DNA of 33,118 bases, taken from NCBI GenBank assembly GCA_948467675.1, contig CAOKFI010000030.1, positions 1 to 33,118 of the forward strand, in the 5' to 3' direction. Position numbers and translations under genes: made by a program. The notes below the pieces were generated by a model. The model did not search any database. It was not told the DNA's origin and saw nothing but the letters and a program-made list of their open reading frames with translations. Positions 7,334-15,684 of this stretch are shown here, in pieces (the stretch's first letter is position 1; the number at the start of each line of letters is the position of its first letter). Source of the stretch: an uncultured Porphyromonadaceae bacterium (GTDB lineage Bacteria; Bacteroidota; Bacteroidia; Bacteroidales; Muribaculaceae).

Positions 7334-8709
7334 AATTAGATTTCATACACCGCCACAACAATTACCGCCTGCTGCTGATATTTGCCGGCTGGGGCATGGA
7401 TCCCGGAGTATTCACCGGTCTATACCGGAGGGGCTACGACATAGCTGTGGCATGGGACTACCGGAACGAGGATTTCGACCCCTCGCCATTAGCAGAATAT
7501 GGAGAAATAGCGCTATTGGCCTGGTCAATGGGAGTATTCGCAGCCGACCGTATAGTACCACGTCTGCAATTGCCCCTTTCAGTCACTATAGCCGTCAACG
7601 GTACACCGTGGCCCATCAACGATACAAAAGGAATTCCAGAGGCGATTTTCAACGGTACACTACGCGGACTGAACGAACGATCGCTAATGAAGTTCTATCG
7701 CCGCATGTGCGGATCAAGCGATGAGTTCGCCAGATTCCAAGCGCACACACCGAAACGCAGCATAGAAGAACTTAAAGAAGAGCTACAGGCTATAAAGGAT
7801 CGTTCTTGCACCGGTCACGACGGAGTCATGAGATGGGACAAAGCCATAGTTTCCGACAATGACGCAATAATACCGACCACGAATCAGATCAATGCCTGGC
7901 ATGAGCATGAGATCCACCTTATCCCCGGGCCGCATATACCCGAATGGCAGAAACTGGTTGACACAATGCTTATAGACAAGCAGCTTGTCCATGACCGGTT
8001 CTCTAAGGGATTTGCCACATACGAACGCGAGGCCGAGGCTCAGGCCAGCAGCGCTGAGCGGCTTTGGCATCTATGGCAGGCGCACGGCACAACGACACCG
8101 GTGGAACGACTTATCGAGATTGGATACGGCACGGGCATATTCACAAGAATGTATGCCCCGGCGATAAGCATCAGAGACTGGCAGCTATGGGATATCGTGG
8201 AACCGGCAGGCACAATTCCAGCCGGAGCCAGAACCGTAACAGGCGATGCAGAAGCCAGAATACACCGCATAGCGACAGAATCAGTAGACAAGATCGTTTC
8301 AGCATCGACCATACAATGGTTCAATTCGCTCCCCGGATTTTTCCGGCAGGCCGCTCGCACGCTTAAACATGGCGGAGAACTGATTGTGTCTACATTCGGA
8401 CCGCTTACATTCCGCGAACTTGCAGCCGCCGGAGTCCCGCCGCTTCCATATCCCGATGCGGCAACTTTGAGAAAATATATCTCCGGTGCAGGCCTGAAAA
8501 CAGCCCATATCTCGGAAAAACTTATATGCAGACGGTTCGCATCGCCTCGCGACGTCCTCCGCCATATACGAGCCACAGGGGTCAACGCACTGAATGCCAC
8601 AGCCACACCGGCGCAGGTACGGCGCATACTTTCGGATTACCCGCGCGAAACCGACGGAAAGGCAACGCTGACATATCAACCTATATATATTATAGCGACT
8701 AAACAATGA
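7330..8709 (+). CDS. fused pimeloyl-ACP methyl ester esterase (BioG) and malonyl-ACP O-methyltransferase (BioC)
   Basis: This 459-residue protein joins two steps that bracket pimelate synthesis. Residues about 1-215 are a BioG (DUF452) alpha/beta hydrolase: FAGWGMDP near the N-terminus, nucleophile Ser66 in LLAWSMGV, acid Asp178 in SDNDAIIP and His202 in IPGPHIPEW. BioG cleaves the methyl ester of pimeloyl-ACP. Residues about 220-459 are a class I SAM methyltransferase of BioC type, with GFATYEREAEAQ at its start, the SAM loop EIGYGTG at 263-269, and SASTIQWFNSLPGFF. BioC methylates malonyl-ACP to begin the pathway. Such fusions are known in Bacteroidetes. ATGA overlaps with bioF and bioD indicate tight coupling. 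Catalytic residues of both halves appear intact. Confidence 0.93.
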   Translation: MKLDFIHRHNNYRLLLIFAGWGMDPGVFTGLYRRGYDIAVAWDYRNEDFDPSPLAEYGEIALLAWSMGVFAADRIVPRLQLPLSVTIAVNGTPWPINDTKGIPEAIFNGTLRGLNERSLMKFYRRMCGSSDEFARFQAHTPKRSIEELKEELQAIKDRSCTGHDGVMRWDKAIVSDNDAIIPTTNQINAWHEHEIHLIPGPHIPEWQKLVDTMLIDKQLVHDRFSKGFATYEREAEAQASSAERLWHLWQAHGTTTPVERLIEIGYGTGIFTRMYAPAISIRDWQLWDIVEPAGTIPAGARTVTGDAEARIHRIATESVDKIVSASTIQWFNSLPGFFRQAARTLKHGGELIVSTFGPLTFRELAAAGVPPLPYPDAATLRKYISGAGLKTAHISEKLICRRFASPRDVLRHIRATGVNALNATATPAQVRRILSDYPRETDGKATLTYQPIYIIATKQ

Positions 8710-9359
8710 GTGATATATTCTTCATATCAGGTATAGACACCGACGCCGGCAAAAGTTATGTCACCGGCTGGCTGGCGCGAAACATCATGGAACAAGGACG
8801 CAGTGTCATCACCCAAAAATTCATCCAGACAGGAAACTCAGGCCGTTCCGAAGACATAGAACTGCACCGAGCCATAACCGGCTCCGGAATGCTACCGGAG
8901 GATCTGGCCGGAACAACGGCACCAGTCATATATTCATATCCGGCATCCCCTCAGCTTGCCGCCGAAATAGATCACCGGCCGATAGATCTCGATGCCATAG
9001 ACAAGGCTACAGAGACATTGGCACGTAATTACGACACCGTGCTGATCGAAGGAGCAGGAGGACTTGCAGTACCTCTGACCGACGATTTCCTTACCATCGA
9101 CTACATAACTTCACGAAATCTGCCGCTGATACTCGTCACCAACGGAATATTGGGTTCCATAAACCATACGGTACTTTCACTCGAAGCAATAAAATCACGC
9201 GGAATAACGCTACATTCGGTCGTCTACAACACATGGTTCGACAGTTCCGACAATATCATAGCTGCCGATACCAAAGGATTCATCCAACGATACATCGCCC
9301 GACATTTTCCTGATTCCAGATTCATGGTATGCCCTGACATATCTTTCAAAAAATCTTAA
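8706..9359 (+). CDS. bioD: dethiobiotin synthetase
   Basis: BioD closes the ureido ring of 7,8-diaminopelargonate with CO2 and ATP to make dethiobiotin. The 217-residue protein has the P-loop GIDTDAGKS at 9-17 (Lys16), QKFIQTG near 37-43 (catalytic lysine region) and IEGAGGLAVPLTDDF (magnesium and substrate loop). VTNGILGSINHTVLS follows. The length is normal. Its ATG overlaps the stop of the upstream fusion gene as ATGA. It is the last biotin gene in the window; bioB is not here. No convincing terminator follows in 9360-9451. Confidence 0.95.
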   Translation: MSDIFFISGIDTDAGKSYVTGWLARNIMEQGRSVITQKFIQTGNSGRSEDIELHRAITGSGMLPEDLAGTTAPVIYSYPASPQLAAEIDHRPIDLDAIDKATETLARNYDTVLIEGAGGLAVPLTDDFLTIDYITSRNLPLILVTNGILGSINHTVLSLEAIKSRGITLHSVVYNTWFDSSDNIIAADTKGFIQRYIARHFPDSRFMVCPDISFKKS

Positions 9360-9451
9360 AACTCCGGCATAGTGTTTTGCCCTTTCGTCAATAATACATA
9401 ATTTTACCACATCATAATATCATCGTGGCTCCCTCATAATCCAATCAACCG

Positions 9452-10087
9452 ATGAACGACGGTATTTATGCCATATCGATAACTAAAGAACAGCTTGCCT
9501 CACTGCCGACTGTGAGTTTTCCAGGGCAGATTACAGTAATAGACACTGTCGAAGACGCCGCAACCGCTCTCCGACAGCTTCGTCTGCATGCTGTAGTGGG
9601 ATTTGATACCGAAACCAAGCCATCGTTCCGCAAAGGACGTACCAACATGGTATCTCTCATCCAGATCTCGACCGACTCGCATTGCTATCTATTCAGACTA
9701 AACCATATCGGATTGTGTGAATGTATCCGTGAGTTTATCGAAGATCCCACTGTGATCAAGATCGGACTTTCGCTTAAAGACGATTTCCACGTCATGCATA
9801 AACTGGCGGAGTTCACACCTGCCGGATTTGTCGATCTGCAGACGTTTGTCAAACAATACGAGATAGCAGACTGCAGTCTGCAGAAGATATATGGCATTAT
9901 CTTCAACCAGCGGATATCGAAAAGCCAGCGTCTGAGCAACTGGGAAGCCGACAATCTCACCCAAAGCCAGCAGATATACGCATCAATCGATGCCTGGGCA
10001 TGCCTTAAAATATACAATCATCTCAATTCAGGTAACTTCAACCCGAATCTTTCGCCCTACCGCGCAACAGTAGCCATGGCCGAATAA
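9452..10087 (+). CDS. DEDDy 3'-5' exonuclease, RNase D / WRN-like
   Basis: This 211-residue single-domain protein has the DEDDy exonuclease residues: Asp52 and Glu54 in GFDTETKPSF, Asp110 or Asp111 in LSLKDDFHVMH, and Tyr176 with Asp180 in YASIDAWACLKIY (the YxxxD motif). It should remove nucleotides from 3' ends with two metal ions. It is about the length of the catalytic domain alone and lacks the HRDC domain of full RNase D. Bacteroidetes carry similar stand-alone proteins whose role, in RNA trimming or DNA repair, is not settled. It stands 92 bases after bioD with no strong promoter visible, so it may be read from the biotin transcript or from a weak promoter of its own. Confidence 0.9.
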   Translation: MNDGIYAISITKEQLASLPTVSFPGQITVIDTVEDAATALRQLRLHAVVGFDTETKPSFRKGRTNMVSLIQISTDSHCYLFRLNHIGLCECIREFIEDPTVIKIGLSLKDDFHVMHKLAEFTPAGFVDLQTFVKQYEIADCSLQKIYGIIFNQRISKSQRLSNWEADNLTQSQQIYASIDAWACLKIYNHLNSGNFNPNLSPYRATVAMAE

Positions 10088-10133
10088 ATACACTTCAATA
10101 CCGTCTGCCAGCCATATTCCCTGTTTAACAGAT

Positions 10134-10167
10134 GGGAACGTTTGCGGATTGCGGGAACGTTTGCGGA
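10134..10167 (+). repeat. two 15-bp direct repeats, candidate regulator site
   Basis: GGGAACGTTTGCGGA occurs twice without change, at 10134-10148 and 10153-10167, a 19-base period. The core AACGTT is palindromic with a central CG, as in many LacI-family operators. The pair lies about 55-90 bases upstream of the -7 box of the FAD oxidoreductase gene, a usual place for an activator or repressor. GTTTGCGG, the end of each repeat, recurs twice in the gap after that gene. Confidence 0.55.
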
Positions 10168-10221
10168 ATATAATTTAGGGATTTATTTGTTAAAATATTT
10201 CTGCAACAATAGGGTTATACT

Positions 10222-10229
10222 TACCTTTG
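10222..10229 (+). promoter_or_regulatory. TAnnTTTG -7 box for the FAD oxidoreductase gene
   Basis: TACCTTTG matches the Bacteroidetes -7 consensus and predicts a start near 10236, with a leader of about 84 bases to the ATG at 10320. A TTTG at 10186-10189 is too far (32 bases) to be a normal -33 element. Confidence 0.45.
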
Positions 10230-10319
10230 GTCATTGAGTGCGTGCCACGGATGCTTCCCGAAAACGCGCTATACTGACCATAAAAACTAAAAAAATATCC
10301 AACCAATCTAATCACAGAA

Positions 10320-12146
10320 ATGAAGCAACTTTCTCAAGAGAACTCAGTAATGGTTCTCGCTACCAAGTTCGCCGACAAAGGGGACTGGACTGTAGAACAG
10401 CAGTTCGTACTCCAAATGGGTTCTTCCTATCTACTCGCCCATGGTATCGGAACTCCGCTTGCCAAAGATGCAGTAACCGCCATCGAAGTACCTGCCGACG
10501 GTGACTATAAACTGTATGTACGCACCAAGAACTGGACCAAATACTGGTCCAACGGCCCTACTCCCGGTATCTTCTCGGTTGTGATCGACGGTGTAGCAAA
10601 CGACACTACATTCGGCACCGACGATGTAAACTGGCACTGGCAAAAAGGCGCCGATGTAAAACTGACAAAAGGCACCCACACCATAGCGCTACATGACCTC
10701 ACCGGTTTCGACGGCCGCTGCGATGCCATCATCCTGACAACAGCCGATGAAATTCCCGGAAATGACCTCAATGCGTACAAAGAGTTGCGCACACGTCTGC
10801 TCGGCGAAAACAAAGCTGCCGATGCAGGAAATTATGATCTGGTAGTAGTCGGAGGCGGCATGTCGGGCATCTGTGCGGCAATAGCAGCCGCTCGTTTCGG
10901 AAGCAAGGTAGCCCTGATCCAGGATCGTTATATTCTCGGCGGCAACAACTCGTCGGAAGTACGTGTAGGTCTCGGCGGTCAGATCAATGTCGATCCCTAC
11001 CCCTCGCTCGGATATATTTTCAACGAAATAGGTCCCGACCGCATAGGCAACGCACGCGGCGCGCACCACTATCAGGATCACAAGAAACTTGACACTGTAC
11101 TGGCAGAAAAGAACATCAGCCTGTTCCTCGGCTACACTGTCGACGACGTAGAGATGGATGGAGACAAGATCAAGGCAGTCTCAGCAATCGAAGCGACCAA
11201 TCAGGATCGTATACGCATCACAGGCAAACTCTTCTCGGACTGCACCGGCGACGCACATCTCGCCGTAATGGCCGGAGCGGAAACCCGCATGGGACGTGAG
11301 GCCAAAGCCGAGTTCGACGAACGTCTCGCTCCGGAGAAAGCCGATGACATGACCATGGGCGTATCTGTAGAATGGTACTGCGAAGACTGGAACACACCCT
11401 GCGATTTCCCCGACACCCTCGACTGGGGTCTGGAACTCGACGAATATACCGTAGAGCCTGTACACCGCGCCAACTGGTACTGGGAAGTGGGCATGATGGA
11501 TGATCAGGTAGCCGACGCAGAAAAGATCCGCGACTACGGCATGTACGTGGCATACTCCACCTTCTCATACTGCAAGAACCGCTATGCCAAGAAAGAAGAC
11601 TGGGAATGCACCCATCTCACCTGGGTATCGCACGTATCCGGCAAACGCGAATCTCGCCGCGTCATAGGCGATCTTATCCTCAGCGAACAGGACCTCACAC
11701 GTCCGCGTCCGTACGAAGACGGCACATGCACCACTACATGGCGTATCGACCAGCACTATCCGCAGGAAGAAAACTCCAGGAAGTATCCCGGCGCAGAGTG
11801 GCTTTCATACGGTGTTCTGACTCCGATCGACTTCTATGCGCTCCCCTACCGCATATTCTACTCCAAGAATATCGCCAACATGTTCATGGCAGGCCGCAAT
11901 GTCAGTGTGACCCACATAGCACTCGGATCTGTCCGCGTTATGCGCACCTGCGGCATGATGGGCGAAGTAGTTGGTCTGGCAGCTTCGATCTGTGCAAAAC
12001 GCGATGTAATGCCACGCGACATCTACACCACATACTTTGCAGAACTTCAGGAACTGATGCGTAAAGGTGCTGGACGTACGGATGTACCCTACACCCAGTT
12101 CTACCATCAGATAGACCGTACCGGCCATATCGCCGAAGACAGGTAA
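10320..12146 (+). CDS. FAD-dependent oxidoreductase with N-terminal beta-sandwich-like domain
   Basis: This 608-residue protein has two parts. Residues about 1-150 (for example VPADGDYKLYVRTKNWTKYW and LTKGTHTIALHDLTG) look like a beta-rich carbohydrate-binding-like module. From Asp173 a Rossmann domain begins with DLVVVGGGMSGICAA, then YILGGNNSSEVRVGLGGQ, matching the FAD_oxidored family (PF12831). The closing NMFMAGRNVSVTHIALGSV and RVMRTCGMMGEVVGLAA are typical of that family. No signal peptide is present, and a TAA lies upstream in frame, so the start is firm and the protein should be cytoplasmic. It is followed by a symporter and an exported phosphoesterase, which suggests oxidation of an imported compound, possibly a sugar or polyol. 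The substrate is not known. Confidence 0.87.
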   Translation: MKQLSQENSVMVLATKFADKGDWTVEQQFVLQMGSSYLLAHGIGTPLAKDAVTAIEVPADGDYKLYVRTKNWTKYWSNGPTPGIFSVVIDGVANDTTFGTDDVNWHWQKGADVKLTKGTHTIALHDLTGFDGRCDAIILTTADEIPGNDLNAYKELRTRLLGENKAADAGNYDLVVVGGGMSGICAAIAAARFGSKVALIQDRYILGGNNSSEVRVGLGGQINVDPYPSLGYIFNEIGPDRIGNARGAHHYQDHKKLDTVLAEKNISLFLGYTVDDVEMDGDKIKAVSAIEATNQDRIRITGKLFSDCTGDAHLAVMAGAETRMGREAKAEFDERLAPEKADDMTMGVSVEWYCEDWNTPCDFPDTLDWGLELDEYTVEPVHRANWYWEVGMMDDQVADAEKIRDYGMYVAYSTFSYCKNRYAKKEDWECTHLTWVSHVSGKRESRRVIGDLILSEQDLTRPRPYEDGTCTTTWRIDQHYPQEENSRKYPGAEWLSYGVLTPIDFYALPYRIFYSKNIANMFMAGRNVSVTHIALGSVRVMRTCGMMGEVVGLAASICAKRDVMPRDIYTTYFAELQELMRKGAGRTDVPYTQFYHQIDRTGHIAEDR

Positions 12147-12149
12147 ATA

Positions 12150-12172
12150 TCCGCAAACCGCAAAAATGCGGA
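12150..12172. repeat. short inverted repeat carrying a GTTTGCGG motif on the minus strand
   Basis: TCCGCA (12150-12155) and TGCGGA (12167-12172) form a 6-bp stem just after the FAD oxidoreductase stop. The left part, CCGCAAAC at 12151-12158, is the complement of GTTTGCGG, the end of the direct repeats upstream of the gene. Confidence 0.35.
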
Positions 12173-12178
12173 CAAAAC

Positions 12179-12232
12179 ATAAATACCACAAACCGAGATG
12201 CGTACAAACAGCATCCGGTTTGCGGTATTTAT
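12179..12232. other. strong intergenic hairpin between the FAD oxidoreductase and symporter genes
   Basis: The arms ATAAATACC-CAAACCG-GATGC and GCATC-CGGTTTG-GGTATTTAT pair over 21 base pairs, broken by one A-C mismatch and one bulged A, around a 9-base loop. No clean T-tract follows (the next bases are ATGCAATTATTTATT), so it is either a weak terminator or a processing or stability element inside an operon. No TAnnTTTG box lies between it and the symporter start at 12275, so the symporter probably depends on read-through. Confidence 0.65.
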
Positions 12233-12274
12233 ATGCAATTATTTATTAACCCTAAAAAAACACCTTAAATCCAA

Positions 12275-13870
12275 ATGAGTATAATAGACTGGATTATCGT
12301 CGTTTTATTTCTTGTAGCGCTGACATCGATAGGATTCATATTCTCCAAGCGCAACAAGAACATGGAAGACTACTTTCTCGGTGGACGTTCCATGTCGACA
12401 TGGATGGTAGCACTCGCAGCTACCGGAACATCAATCAGTGCAGGTACATTCGTAGGCTCTCCGGAGCTCGGTTTCAATACCAACCTGACATATCTGTTGC
12501 TATGCGTCGGAGCTATCATTGGCGGACTCGCGGTAGCAGCACTGGTACTGCCAAAACTTTATAAAGCCAACACAATAACCATCTACGGTTATATCGGCGA
12601 ACGTTTCGATGAACACTCGAAGCGAACCACATCGGCCATCTTCCTTCTCGGCCAGCTGTTTACCTCAGGATCACGACTGTTCATCGCCGCAATCGCAGTA
12701 TCTGTAATGCTCTACGGCAGCATTTCATTCAAATTCATAATGTATTCTATAATCATACTTGGCCTGCTCAGTACCGTCTATACTATGGCCGGCGGTATAA
12801 AGGGTCTTATATATATAGATACATTCCAGATGCTTCTGGTAATCGGAACTGGTGTAGTAGCGTTGCTGCTCATATATTTCACAATGAATGACACTCTGGG
12901 CATCAACGACATCTTCAACACTCTACAGCACGGCCAGGTAAAAGACAGTTCCGGAGCCTGGGTCGACGGCAACAAACTCCAGATATTCGACACCTCCTTG
13001 CGTATGGATGTGCCCTATAATCTGATCGGCGCCTTGATCGGCTGCTCTATCTTCAAGTTCGCTCAGTTCTCGACCGACCACGAGTTCGTACAGCGCCAGC
13101 TCACATGTAAATCTGTGAAAAGTGCAGGTGTATCGCTCGTATATTCCCAGATACTGTCACTGCCGGTAGTATTGATTTTCCTCGGTGTCGGCATGTTGCT
13201 GTATGTAAAATACGTTCATACAGATCCAGCGGCATTGGCTCAGATGCAGGGTGACGCACGAGACCTGTTCCCGCAATATATATGCCACCATATACCTACA
13301 GGTGTACGCGGTCTTATGATCATAGGCTTGCTCGCAGCGGCATTGTCGAGTTTCAACTCTGCAATCAATGCCATGGCCAGCAGCTTCGTATCAGACATCT
13401 ATCTGCCTATCCGCAAGAAATACGGCAAAAGCATCACAACCGATTCGGATCAGATGTCTTCGTCGAAGAAAATGGTCGTTCTTATGGGATGTGTACTCAC
13501 CGGATTCGCCATCTTTACTGCCTTCCTGCAGCAGGAAAGCGGCCTTAATCTCGTCGATTTCGCGACCGGTGTGATGTGCTTCTCTTATGCCGGCATGCTC
13601 GGTGTGTTCATGTGCGCTCTATTTACCAAACGCGGCAGCACCGCCAGCGTTACAGCAGCACTTATCGTGGGCGTAGTGGTTGTACTGCTCATGCAGCCTT
13701 ACATCTTCGGCCCGCTTACCGAGGCATTGTTCGGCACCAAACTGTCCATCGCTTGGACCTGGTGGTGTCCTATAGGCAGCGCCATCAGTTTCGTAGTATG
13801 CAGCCTCGGGAAAAAGACTGCTACGGTTCCCGCAGAAGAACCGAAACCCATAACTGCAGCAGCAGAGTGA
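12275..13870 (+). CDS. sodium:solute symporter (SSS family)
   Basis: This is a 531-residue inner-membrane carrier with about 12-14 hydrophobic segments. The N-terminus WIIVVLFLVALTSIGFIFSK followed by MEDYFLGGRSMSTWMVALA is the classic SSS start, and ATGTSISAGTFVG continues the first sodium-site helix. GLLAAALSSFNSAINAMASS near 350-370 is the conserved helix that helps bind sodium. The family imports sugars, myo-inositol, sialic acid, amino acids or small carboxylates with Na+. The substrate cannot be read from sequence. It lies 128 bases after the FAD oxidoreductase, with a strong hairpin between, and 38 bases before the phosphoesterase, so the three likely serve one pathway. Confidence 0.93.
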   Translation: MSIIDWIIVVLFLVALTSIGFIFSKRNKNMEDYFLGGRSMSTWMVALAATGTSISAGTFVGSPELGFNTNLTYLLLCVGAIIGGLAVAALVLPKLYKANTITIYGYIGERFDEHSKRTTSAIFLLGQLFTSGSRLFIAAIAVSVMLYGSISFKFIMYSIIILGLLSTVYTMAGGIKGLIYIDTFQMLLVIGTGVVALLLIYFTMNDTLGINDIFNTLQHGQVKDSSGAWVDGNKLQIFDTSLRMDVPYNLIGALIGCSIFKFAQFSTDHEFVQRQLTCKSVKSAGVSLVYSQILSLPVVLIFLGVGMLLYVKYVHTDPAALAQMQGDARDLFPQYICHHIPTGVRGLMIIGLLAAALSSFNSAINAMASSFVSDIYLPIRKKYGKSITTDSDQMSSSKKMVVLMGCVLTGFAIFTAFLQQESGLNLVDFATGVMCFSYAGMLGVFMCALFTKRGSTASVTAALIVGVVVVLLMQPYIFGPLTEALFGTKLSIAWTWWCPIGSAISFVVCSLGKKTATVPAEEPKPITAAAE

Positions 13871-13908
13871 TAACCGACAGATTTTCCCTAACAATAAATC
13901 TAAACGAT

Positions 13909-15549
13909 ATGAAATTTATAAAAGGATTTTTACCGGCCATGCTGGCATTCGCCGTCCTTACAGCGAATGCCGCAGGTACCGTAACCGGCACTGTAACATC
14001 CACCGACGGAAAGCCCTTGAAAGGTGTATATGTATCGGACGGACTCAAAATAGTAAAGACCGACTCGAAAGGCAAATATAAAATCAAGAGTGACAAAAAA
14101 GACGGCACAGTCTTCGTAATCACACCCACAGGATACGTAGCTCCGAGCAAAGACGGATTCCAACCCGGATTCTGGGCTCTGCTCGACAAGGACAACAAGA
14201 AGACAGAGACTCACGATTTTGTGCTCCAGCCGGAAAATCAGGACAATTTCACTGTCATGTTCCCTACCGACATACACATCATCAACGAGTCTGAACGCGA
14301 CGACCTGTACAAGTTCGAGAACATAATGCTTCCCGGCATCAAACGCATTGCCGCCGATTATTCCAAAAACGGCCCTATGTATGCAATGAATCTCGGCGAC
14401 ACGTCACACGATGTATTCTGGTACGCCAATGACATGAAGCTCGACAAGGTAATAAAATATCTTGCCGAAAAAGAATTTCCGGCAATGGTATATAGCGTAC
14501 CCGGCAACCATGACAATGACGGAGCTATAACCGGAGACAATGTCGACGAACGTGCGGCATGGCTATACCGTCAGGTTCTGGGTCCGGCACAATATTCCGT
14601 CAACATAGGAAATACCCACTGGGTAATGCTCGACAATATCCTCTACCGGAATGATCCTCCCGCCAAAGCCAGTGAAGTCGGAATCAAAGGAAACCGCAAA
14701 TATGACATCGGATTCACACCCGAACAGATCGAATGGATGAAAGCTGATATCGCTTTAGTGCCCGATTCGATGGAAATATTCATCGGCTGCCACGCCCCAT
14801 TGGTTTTCAACCGCAAACATGGCACACTGCTCACAGATCCGACACAGCTCGATCAGCTTAACGAGATATACAACCGCTTCGATAAAGTGACGATCGTTTC
14901 CGGACATGCACACCGCAATCTGTATCAGCACAAGGAGAAATATCCTCGTTTCGAGCAATATGTATTTCTTGCCACTTCAGGCTGTATCTGGAACACACAG
15001 CCAGGCTGCCAGGTACTTGGCGGTGACGGCAGCGACGGTGGTATATGGCTGGCACAGTTCGGCAAAGACAAGACCGGCAACATAGAGTTCCGCAGCTATC
15101 TGCCTGGAAACAATATGTTCCGTGCGTATGACCTCAACGAAGTCGGCCACTACTACAAGCTTGACAACGTACTGGCATTCCAGCGGGAATACTATCCAGA
15201 CAGAGTAAACTACGCAGATCCGGAATTCACCAACAAGGTCATGGTCAACTTCTGGTGCGACCGCGAAGGCCTGACCCTGGAAATGCTGCAGAATGGCAAA
15301 CCTCTTAAAGTCACCAAGGTCGACAACCTTGAAGATCCGCTCTACAACATCAGCTATTATGCACCTGCCGTGCTGAAAGAACGGGCCTACAAGAAAAGCC
15401 ATGACAACATAGGCAATGCACACATGTATATCGCCCAGGCCTCTGACGCGACATCCCCCGTAGAAGTACGCGTACGCGACAGCAAAGGCAACATCGTATG
15501 CTCGGAAACAGTAATCCGACCGAAAAGTTTCGACAGGAACGCCCGATAA
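13909..15549 (+). CDS. exported calcineurin-like metallophosphoesterase with N- and C-terminal accessory domains
   Basis: The protein has 546 residues from the ATG at 13909, chosen because it opens a signal peptide (KGFLPAMLAFAVLTANA); the frame is open further upstream but inside the symporter gene. Residues about 24-105 resemble a carboxypeptidase-regulatory-like beta domain (GTVTGTVTSTDGKPLKGVYV). The catalytic domain shows all metallophosphoesterase motifs: Asp121 and His123 (FPTDIHI), Asp164 (GDTSHD), Asn200 and His201 (GNHDN), and His333 and His335 (GHAHRN). Residues about 400-546 form the C-terminal domain often attached to this type. It should hydrolyse a phosphate mono- or diester in the periplasm. 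Placement after the symporter suggests it releases the molecule that is then imported. A strong terminator follows. Confidence 0.92.
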   Translation: MKFIKGFLPAMLAFAVLTANAAGTVTGTVTSTDGKPLKGVYVSDGLKIVKTDSKGKYKIKSDKKDGTVFVITPTGYVAPSKDGFQPGFWALLDKDNKKTETHDFVLQPENQDNFTVMFPTDIHIINESERDDLYKFENIMLPGIKRIAADYSKNGPMYAMNLGDTSHDVFWYANDMKLDKVIKYLAEKEFPAMVYSVPGNHDNDGAITGDNVDERAAWLYRQVLGPAQYSVNIGNTHWVMLDNILYRNDPPAKASEVGIKGNRKYDIGFTPEQIEWMKADIALVPDSMEIFIGCHAPLVFNRKHGTLLTDPTQLDQLNEIYNRFDKVTIVSGHAHRNLYQHKEKYPRFEQYVFLATSGCIWNTQPGCQVLGGDGSDGGIWLAQFGKDKTGNIEFRSYLPGNNMFRAYDLNEVGHYYKLDNVLAFQREYYPDRVNYADPEFTNKVMVNFWCDREGLTLEMLQNGKPLKVTKVDNLEDPLYNISYYAPAVLKERAYKKSHDNIGNAHMYIAQASDATSPVEVRVRDSKGNIVCSETVIRPKSFDRNAR

Positions 15550-15566
15550 AGGAAATCCTGCAATAC

Positions 15567-15623
15567 TGATTTAAAACAAACAGACCCGCTTGTTTTCCAA
15601 GCGGGTCTGTTTGTTTTAAATCA
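15567..15623. terminator. bidirectional terminator, 26-bp perfect inverted repeat
   Basis: TGATTTAAAACAAACAGACC... (arm 15567-15592) and its exact complement (15598-15623) flank a 5-base TTTTC loop, giving 26 perfect pairs. The GC-rich core is CAGACCCGCTTG, and the AT-rich base gives a T-run on either strand. It closes the FAD oxidoreductase-symporter-phosphoesterase unit before the prolyl oligopeptidase promoter. Confidence 0.85.
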
Positions 15624-15654
15624 CAGCGAACGGATGCAACACCGATTTTTTTCG

Positions 15655-15662
15655 TAAATTTG
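15655..15662 (+). promoter_or_regulatory. TAnnTTTG -7 box for the prolyl oligopeptidase gene
   Basis: TAAATTTG matches the Bacteroidetes -7 consensus; the predicted start is near 15669 and the leader about 16 bases. It follows the terminator hairpin, so the peptidase and its partner form a separate transcript. No clear -33 TTTG. Confidence 0.6.
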
Positions 15663-15684
15663 TGACGTACAAATCAACAACAGC

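Noticed and set aside
9360-9451. Terminator after bioD (GGCA...TGCC)
   Set aside because: Only a 4-bp stem could be formed and no T-tract follows.
13576-13908. Long N-terminal extension of the metallophosphoesterase frame inside the symporter gene
   Set aside because: The added sequence is an out-of-frame reading of the symporter; the ATG at 13909 opens a clear signal peptide.
14977-15423. 148-codon open frame antisense to the phosphoesterase
   Set aside because: It is an antisense shadow of an intact gene with all catalytic motifs; the antisense product is not recognisable.
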